Assembly (NCBI GenBank): GCA_021018815.1
Contig: JAITYX010000034.1
Location: 2,418,001 to 2,482,000, forward strand
DNA from: Talinum fruticosum
Lineage: Eukaryota > Streptophyta > Magnoliopsida > Caryophyllales > Talinaceae
Direction of reading: 5' to 3'
Length of the DNA stretch: 64,000 nt
Shown here one piece after another: positions 56,605 to 64,000 of this stretch (position 1 is its first letter; every line of letters begins with the position of its first letter). A program made the position numbers and the translations under genes. The notes beneath the pieces are model-generated. The model made no database searches, was not told the DNA's origin, and saw nothing but the letters and a program-made list of their open reading frames with translations.

Positions 56605-57199
56605 TAGGGATGACAATGGATCGGGTCCGAGTCGGGTTCGGTTGGACCCGGACCCATTTAACTTTTCGGACCTGGACCCGGACTCGACCCGGACCGGCGG
56701 GTCCACGGGTTCACGGGTGTTAAACGGATCCGGTGTATTTTTATCATAAATGAGTTTAAAAATGAGTATTTTGTGCCCTATTTAATATTATTGTAAATTT
56801 CCAAGCAATTTTGATGCATATAACCTCTTTAATATCATACTAACCTATCTATCAACCAACTTATTATACAAACCAAATACACCAATATATTAAATACAAA
56901 GTCCATCAAAGTTTAACACCACAAAGTCCAAAGTCGATCAAAACTTAACAACAAAAAGACCAATAAAGTTTAACAAAATTTTTTATTAAATAAATAAAAT
57001 TAGTGTTCGGGTCTTAAACGGGTCTCGAGTCGGGTCCGAGTCTTAGTTTTGAGACTCGAACCGGACTCGGTCCCGGACCGAGACAGTTAGATTCGGATTC
57101 GACCGGACCCACCGGGTCCAAATTTGTTGGACCCGGACCCAATTAAATGGGTCGGGTCCAGCGAGTATGGATCGGGTCCAAGACTCACTGTCATCCCTA
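56605..57199. mobile_element. hAT-like MITE, 595 bp, palindromic ends
   Basis: The left end is TAGGGATGACAATG and the right end, reversed, TAGGGATGACAGTG. Flanks are CGAGCAAC and GCAGCAAC (8 bp, six of eight equal). Subterminal parts are full of GGGTCCG and CGGACCC repeats, so the ends can pair. The middle (56740-57000) is AT-rich. No transposase frame. Confidence 0.75.
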
Positions 57200-60100
57200 G
57201 CAGCAACAGAGAGGGAGAAAGTGAGAGCGAGGAGAGGGAGAGAGAGCGAGCAAGAGTGGGCGGCGGGGAGACAACGGCGGGCGCGAGAGAGAGAGAGGAC
57301 ACACACCAGCGAGCGAGAAAGGGAAACAAAGAAACGAAAAGCAAAGAAGAAGGGAGAAGCATCAAAGAGAAGGAGGGGAGACTCGGCCTTGACCTAGACT
57401 ACTCCAATTTCAGCAAACCTTCAATTTCTAAAGCATTGGTGGTCTTATGCTATCTAGAACTATATTAGATTCAAATGAAAATGGGTTGGTGATGATAATT
57501 TATTATTCATGTGATTGGAACTTAGTTTGAAAGTCTATTTTGTTGCTTAAATTATGTGGAATCATGAACTCTGGAATAGTTGTGAATTGAAAATTGAATT
57601 GGTGAATTGGTTAGGTTAGAAAGATGCAATATGAGAAATTGAGTTGAATGTAGTAGTCTGTGGCTTGTGAAAATTGAATCATGTGGACTTCAATCAGGTT
57701 TATTGGTTTATTATGCTCTTGTTAGTGAGAAATTAGTATGCTTATTTATATGCTAAATTGTTGATTTAAGACGTGAACAACTAATAGGCATGTTGGAATA
57801 CGAAAATTTATGCGGGAGCTAAAGATTGGGGTTAAGATAGTTATTGGTATGATGTTGTCGCCAATCCAATTGCGTTGCTATGAATATATAGAAGAGTATA
57901 GAAAGAGTATGGTAGCCTGAATGATTAAACCCGAGCATAGATGTGAGTGGCTTATACTTGAATTCGATTTCAAGTAAGACCTTTAATAGTTAGTTTTAAA
58001 AGTAGTTAAGTTATTTACGTAAAATGACTCTTGAATATAGTTTCTTAATGCTTGTTTTTGAGTTTAAAAATACTAAAACAAGAGGAAAAATTTAAGCATG
58101 GAATTGTTACAAACTGAAGTATGATCTTTGTTTGGAATATATCTTGATAAATAAAATTGTTTTAATTGATTTTAGGCTAGGATTGTTCGTCACGATAGAG
58201 GGGTTCGATTTAGCTTATCGGATCATGGGAAACTAGCATGTCAGGATACCCCATCAACCTAGCGGATTGGCTTGATACTTTCTTGATGAGGAAAGCAAGT
58301 CTTCCAATAGTTTATTTAGGTCTTGGAAACCTAAGTCTTTGGGTAGCGTATCACCAAAAAATTAGTCACGTGTTAGTTAAGAGTCCGAAGCCCCAAGAAA
58401 GTTTGCTAAGATTTTCCAAATGAATGATTGATGGGTACAGAATCTTTTTAAAAATGTTTAAAAACGTTTACCGTTGTAGAGAATTTCACTAATGAGTATT
58501 ACGTTACTCTACTTTTATCAATGAGTATATATTATTTTACGTCATCCTACTTTTACGATTTACTTGATTATTATTACTACACATAGAAGATTTATGTTTT
58601 ATGAGTATATGACTGCTCACCCCCACTTATTTATTCTCCGGGCAATCCTTAAAGTGGTTTGTCACATATCTTTAGCATATTTTGGATACCCTTGTGTTGA
58701 TGCTAATTTTGGGTGACTACTTCCTGAAATGTGTGATTTGTGGCTTCTAGCATGTTGTAAATATTTAGTTATCTTATATATGTATAAGCAAGGATTGTAC
58801 AGTTTAGTTGGCCTTGTATGTAATCCTAAACTAAAAGAACTGGAAACAGGTAGCTTTGATAAGTCAGGGGACTACTTCGAACTTCACTCCTAGGTGAATT
58901 GTGTCAAACAATTTAAACGGGGCAACCTATGAGGTCTTAACCTCATCCTTCTCGAGGAGTGACTCAAAGCTTACATAGTTTTGGTTTATTTTACGTATAT
59001 AAGTATTGAACAAGATTACAAGTGACTCTAGCTTGATAAGAGTCACCTTGACAAGAGTCACCTTCATAAGTTATAAGTACTGGGCGAAACCTTTCTTACA
59101 CTTATATGGGTTCCTTTGTTAGCCCTGGTGATGTAACTGCCGCTTGGTAGGGAGGGTTGTTGCACATTTGCAGTTATCTATTTTTAATATACCAACTTCA
59201 AATTAATGCACATTGCTTTGGTGGTTTAATTACTTGTGTAGCTTATTTATCACATTAAAAAAATGCACTATCAACAGGAAGAAAAAGGAAAGGAAAGAAA
59301 ATACTCTAATTTACGTGAGACAGATAAGTTAGCATCTCTATCAATTAACAATATTGAGGAATTGATAGTGTTTTTTTAATCACCCGATGAATTGATAATG
59401 TTAGTTATAGGTTGAATAATATCCCCTGAAATTTAGTAAGTCATGAAGTAGGTGATCAATTCAGAAGCATATGTGGAGTTGGAAAAAAAGTGAGAGAAAA
59501 AGCTACCCACACATGATGAATAAGTGAATAAGTTTTCTCTTTATCAATTCGACAAGTTACAGTATTGTTAACTAAATTTTATATATGGACAAGTTAAAGC
59601 AGGCAACTTTGACATGTATAATCTTTGGAAGAGACGTAGCAGATATATTGTCCATTTTAGTAAATAATGGCAAACAAAATAAAAAAGGTTTGCAGTAACC
59701 TCTTAATTAAGCTAGATCAATTAATAGCTTACACATACTATTTCAAATAGAAAGATATTAAGTCAAATCTGTTAAGATTTTGTGTGGAATCAGGGACATG
59801 ACCAGTTTCATTTAGGTAACAAAAATAAAAAGTTTACAGTAACCACTCAATTAAGCTAGATCAACTAATGACTTACATCTATTATTTATCTCAAATAGAA
59901 GGGCATTAACTCAATCTGTCAAGATTCCATATGAAATCAGGACCAATGTTAAGAGAATAGATCCATTGATTGACCCAATCAATAAAGTGGGTTAATAGTT
60001 CGATCAGTCAAATAATTTAGCTTCAGATTAAACCGGTTCACCCGGTTGATAATTGAACTTGGGTTACACTAGTTAAATCCAATAAGTAATATATATGATC

Positions 60101-60200
60101 TCTTCTTAATTATGGTCTTCTTGGCAGACCAAATGCCTTCTTGGACAAATAAAGCACACTTGCTCTCTTCTCCTTCATAAAGACCCTGCTTTTTTTTTTT
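57200..60200. other. Intergenic region, no gene recognised
   Basis: A GA-rich stretch (57200-57370) is followed by AT-rich DNA. Short frames (such as 58238-58423) have no recognisable domain. Decayed transposon DNA is possible but no ends were found. Confidence 0.4.
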
Positions 60201-60740
60201 ATATATATAATAAAGCTTTGCTAAAGAGAGATAGAGAGAGAGAGAGAGACAGTTCCAAAATCACCGGAGCAAATTCCTTCATTTTTTTTTCTCCTCTTCC
60301 TCCTCTTCATTTTTTTCTCCTCTTCCTCCTCCAGCAGCTTTATACTGTAGCTTCATTCTCCATCTTCTACTCCTCTTCCTTCTCCTTTGCTTGGTCATAT
60401 TTCTCTCCTCTCTCTCTCTTTCGTAGCTAAGTTAATTTTTTCTTTCCTTCTTTCCACTCTCTTCATAACTCTCTCACTTCTCTCATTTTCTCACTTATAT
60501 CATGATTGATTACAGATATGTTCATTTGGTCTTTTTCCAAACGGACAATATTGATGTAACGATATCCTAGTTCAATCGAAACTCAACCGGTTGAATCGTG
60601 ACTGAGTCGAATGGTTTTAAGCCAATTTTGGCAGGTTCAATAGTTCAACAGGTTAAATAACGTGTTCAGGCCGGACTAGTGACCAATTCCCGAGTGAACC
60701 GGATGAACCAGTCGGTCCGGTCGGATTCTCGTAATATAGA
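59950..60740. repeat. Sequence rich in ACCGGTT / GGTTGAAC motifs
   Basis: Flanking parts (about 59960-60090 and 60570-60730) carry many CCGGTT and GGTTCA motifs in both orientations, as in some MITE families. No defined ends. The TC-rich tract lies between them. Confidence 0.25.
60218..60430. repeat. GA and TC-rich low-complexity tracts
   Basis: A GA run (60225-60250) is followed by TC-rich sequence (60285-60430, cctcttcctcc repeats). Confidence 0.8.
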
Positions 60741-61172
60741 TCAGATATGAGGTGTAAGCCTGTAAAGTTTTAAGAAATTGTAACCAGTTATAGAATGATT
60801 GTAAAGTTAGTTACTAAAAGTTATAAAAAATTATAAGGTTGAAAGTTAAAAATAAATATAATAGGACAATAGTGGCAATAATTGTTGATGCACATGTGCC
60901 ACTTCGACTACAAAACCACAAGAAAACATGGAACACAAACGCCCAACATAAATCTGTGCAACCTGTCCCCTTTCAAGGGTTGGACAAAAAGGGGGGGACT
61001 TAAGCATATCCGCAACAGATATTGATCAATATAAGCAATTCAACTCACAAGACCAAACCAGAAAGGGAGTTCGACTTGATTAAGCATCTCTCTTGCCCTA
61101 ACCCATTCTGGGTTTACTATGTCAACCTACCTTACAAATTTAGAAGCCTCTCCGAACGAAACTGTGTGATTC

Positions 61173-61465
61173 TCAAAACCCAGCAACCTCTCCAGGCAGA
61201 GGAGCCAATTCATTTTTGCTAAACCTCTCTTCGTCATAGAACGAGGCACGGACCACCCTGCCGCCAAAAACCTGCCATCAAGGTCAACAAAGGCTTTGGT
61301 CGTTTCTTCAGGCCTCTCAAACTGCACAAAAATTCTAACGGCTTCATTGGACGGAAAGCTGGGCTCTGTAATTTCAAATATAAGTACTCGGGTAACTGTT
61401 CCATACTTGGCACACTCAGATCCAACCTCTTCCTCTAGTTCATCATCCACTTCACCAGGGCCCAC
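61173..61465 (-). pseudogene. DRT111: Last exon of DRT111/SPF45 splicing factor with 1-nt deletion
   Basis: The minus strand, after an AG acceptor (61466-61467), reads VGPGEVDDELEEEVGSECAK, YGTVTRVLIFEITEPSFPSN and EAVRIFVQFERPEETTKAFV, then DLDGRF. This is the C-terminal UHM-type RRM of DRT111/SPF45, a protein of the U2 spliceosome that binds ULM motifs and affects splice-site choice. A run of five T (A at 61266-61270 on the plus strand) holds one base too few. In the given frame the end is wrong; the next frame shows GGRVVRASFYDEERFSKNEL and the stop at 61173-61175. The deletion falls in the R-x-F signature that binds ULM ligands. No other DRT111 exon was recognised up to 64000, so this is a partial duplicate, or upstream exons lie beyond the window. 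Confidence 0.7.
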
Positions 61466-61474
61466 CTTTGGAAA

Positions 61475-64000
61475 ACAGATAATGAGGTCAGAAGTACTGC
61501 TTCCATCAATAAAACTCAGTGGCACTAAACAAGTAAAATTAGATGTATGTCCAATCTACATGACTGTACAACATAGAAAACATCCCATACTGGATCCGGC
61601 CAAGCATGGCAAAAGGAGATTTATAATGAATATAAGTGTACCAGTCACAAGCAAAGCAAAAAAAGAATACATTGAAAAATAGAATGATGGCACGAAATAC
61701 GCTAGAAAGGGCCGAGAGATAAAAATTAGCGATATTTCATTAGGTACACTTATAATCTTTTAAGAATTCATTTGGAGCAGTGTAAAAATAAATATAAGTT
61801 TTGTAATATTCATCAATTTAACTTAATAGAACATATTGTTAATTCTAAACTGTACTCCAAAAGGAGTTCTTAAAATTACAGGGCTACCAACTAAAGTATT
61901 CCAAAAAATAGCACCACCAGACATAACGAGGATGGCGGCAATAACATGAAGGTGGTATTGAACACATTGAACAGTACTAAAAGAAATAAATTGTGACATT
62001 GTGTACAAAGAAAATAAGCCAAGCAATACACATCAAAGAGAGAGAAGTATCATAATAAAAATGACAATTGACAAGTACTAGTGGAAGGCTTGCCTAGGAT
62101 CAGTTTTATAAGGCCCTTTCAACCCCTCTTACATTCCAAAGGGAAATCTTCTCAAAACTCCTCACTGGCGCATCAGATGTCTCTTCTTATATGTCCGACC
62201 CATTTGAGTCTTGTATCTTGTATCTTATTCTCTATATGGGCCATGGTCCAATGCCTAATCATCTAAATCAAGCAATTTACTTTAAGCAGCAAAAGCATAA
62301 AACACACTTTGGTTTCTACCAAATCCTAAGCATATGCTCCCTCTATCTAATTTGTATTCTCAAAACTAGTGACAAGAATTCCTGGGCCATCTACTTAAGA
62401 AAAAAATGTAATCAATATGTTATTGTGAAAATGATTGATGCATAGACTTAAGATCTAACTTTTTATGAGTATACTAAATTTTTAAAATAGTGTGCACATG
62501 GATTTTCTCCTTTTATTTTATTTTTTGAGAAGAGAGGCGGGGGTTAGGGAGGTTTCAATGAACATCTCACATAAGTGTTTTATGCTGCTGAGATACAACC
62601 CCTGTAAGCAACAATAGAAATCACACCACCAGATTAGGCATTTGGTTCACTTAAATGAAATAAACTCACGAACCGTTCTATTTTAGCTTACAGCCTCTCC
62701 TTACAGCTTTTTATAACTAACTTTATAACTATCTTATACCTCTTTACAGTTTTGCTTACACCTCCTTACATCTCCTTACATATAAATGGAACAGAACCTT
62801 AGTAGCATCAATAAACTACTAAAACAGAGATCCATATCCCCAAGAGATTGACAATTACAAGGAAAATTCACATCCCCTCGAATTTTCCCTCCAAACCCCC
62901 CAACCCCAAACACAACCATTATCTGATTTACTCCTTTCCTTCTCTTTTGTACTTCTATGATAATCGTTTTCCTCTCCCATTCTCAATGCATGATGCACTC
63001 ACCCACGATTTCCAGACCGACTTCCCTTTCCAGATCCATGTTTCTATCACTAAGCCTTCCTCGGGCTACAAATTTGCCAAAATCCATTTGTTTGGCCCCA
63101 TTGTGCTAGGATCACGGGAAAAAGGGGAAAAAAGGAGAGGAAAGAGATGCAAAATTTCAGTCACAACCTAACCACCATAATTTCACATGCCATACAAGTC
63201 CTGGATATTACGTTTGGATGATGCAAAACATTAGCTAGTAGCAACATGTAGCTTTTTGAGTTTCAGGTTTCCCTTTTATGATTAATTTTTTATCCCTCTT
63301 CTTTCCTGTTCATGGTTCATGAAAGGAAGGAGGAGTGGCAGATTGGCAGGTGGAAATATTGGAAAGGGAGAGGTGGAAAGACAGGTCTCTCCGGAATCTA
63401 TACGTATTCATCAGAATGGGAGGGGCAGGCTGTCATCATTTAGCAATTTGGACAATGTTCATGGTCATTCCGTTCATTAATTGTTTTTTACCGAAACCAG
63501 GTCCTCTGGTGATTAATGAGATACAAACATTACACCTCTCCCCCTCCCCAAAAAAAAAAAAGAAAAGAAAAAGGAGCCAAAGTTGTAGTTAGTTAGCTAT
63601 CATTATTACTAGCATCAGAAAAGAAATCTTCTTGAAGAAAATGATGGGGAGAAACAACCACAAAACCATACTTCACTAATTGTCAAAAATTTCTTTCCAC
63701 AAGTAACAATGCCCGAGAGCGTCTTCTTCACAGCTGGCCATCTATCCAAACAAGAATGTATACCTATTCAAAGAAGAGTGTATACCTATACAAACAATCA
63801 CTTAAGCGAAGGAATACTTCAAAGAAAATGTCCTCCACGACTTTCGTGGTCCTTTATAATAATCTTCATGAACCACAATTTAAGCAAAAAGCCTCCTCGC
63901 ATTTCAGAAAAAAAAAGTCCTAAATTTTCTGTGTCCACAACAATCGTAGCTCAGAGTACTCTCCCAAAAATAAAAAATCCAAAATATTTTAAACAATATG
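61475..64000. other. Region right of the DRT111 exon, no gene recognised
   Basis: Both strands were read. A short plus-strand frame (62848-63171) and others lack recognisable domains. A Harbinger-like MITE copy (62675-62798) and a poly-A stretch (63548-63561) are the only features seen. Confidence 0.4.
62675..62798. mobile_element. Short Harbinger-like MITE copy
   Basis: It starts GTTCTATTTTAGCTTACA and ends AAATGGAACAGAACC; the middle repeats 'ttataactaactttataacta', as in 55944-56496. TTA follows the end. About 124 bp, a short related copy. Confidence 0.5.

Noticed and set aside
57087..57468. Frames of 76-114 codons on both strands
   Set aside because: They run over the hAT-like MITE end and a GA-rich tract; no recognisable protein.
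61296..61682. 128-codon plus-strand frame
   Set aside because: It is the complement of the DRT111 exon, whose minus-strand protein is clearly recognisable.
62848..63171. 107-codon plus-strand frame
   Set aside because: Starts among Pro/Asn/Ser-rich low-complexity residues and has no family I recognise; no splice or promoter context supports a gene.
1..64000. tRNA, rRNA or organelle-derived insertions
   Set aside because: No cloverleaf with the A and B boxes, no rRNA core and no plastid or mitochondrial gene was recognised by eye; a covariance search would be needed to exclude small ones.

Overview
The window is nuclear DNA of a flowering plant, probably a eudicot; nothing in it fixes the species. 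The evidence is the nested LTR retrotransposons of plant-specific lineages (sirevirus-type Ty1/copia, Tat-type Ty3/gypsy), plant MITEs, a plant LINE, a plant mobile domain gene and two plant genes with GT-AG introns. About 38 kb on the left is a retrotransposon nest. The right 26 kb is gene-bearing but heavily invaded.

1-10.8 kb: a decayed sirevirus-like Ty1/copia element on the minus strand. In element order it shows the 5' LTR (7945-9476), a primer binding site, gag, protease, integrase, reverse transcriptase, RNase H, and an envelope-like ORF behind its own TATA box. It runs off the left edge. A plus-strand solo LTR of the same family (2095-3672, target duplication CTTGA) splits its reverse transcriptase. 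The element abuts, and probably inserted into, an older plus-strand LTR (9477-10776).

10.8-38.2 kb: layered Tat-like Ty3/gypsy material. There are LTRs of about 2 kb at 11214-13205 (+), 18928-20908 (-), 24860-26638 (-), 27986-30678 (-, with an insert), 30679-31800 (-, partial) and 33770-38181 (+, split by a 2.7-kb solo LTR with target duplication AGCCA). Between them lie a leader with a 60-bp minisatellite, two integrase pieces, two different antisense extra ORFs (one a multi-exon plant mobile domain pseudogene) and pieces of copia LTR.

38.2-41.7 kb: AT-rich intergenic DNA with microsatellites and a possible MITE. 41.8-55.2 kb: a gene for a TLC (TRAM-LAG1-CLN8) domain membrane protein, plus strand, eight coding exons, 275 codons if spliced as proposed. 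Coding exon C3 carries a 1.38-kb transposon with an exact 8-bp target duplication, which puts a stop in frame. Coding exon C7 is read one frame off its conserved frame, with compensating offsets at its two junctions. The 7.6-kb intron between C4 and C5 holds an L1-type LINE (minus), a Ty3/gypsy 3' end inserted in that LINE, and a 1.25-kb LTR element with target duplication GTTGC.

55.2-64 kb: mostly non-coding with several MITEs (a Stowaway nested in a Harbinger-like MITE; a hAT-like MITE). It also holds one minus-strand exon of the splicing factor DRT111/SPF45 with a 1-nt deletion in its UHM signature.

No rRNA, tRNA or CRISPR array was recognised. The most informative objects are the exon-disrupting transposon in the TLC gene, the plant mobile domain gene lying antisense between two LTRs, and the chronology readable from five exact or near-exact target duplications.
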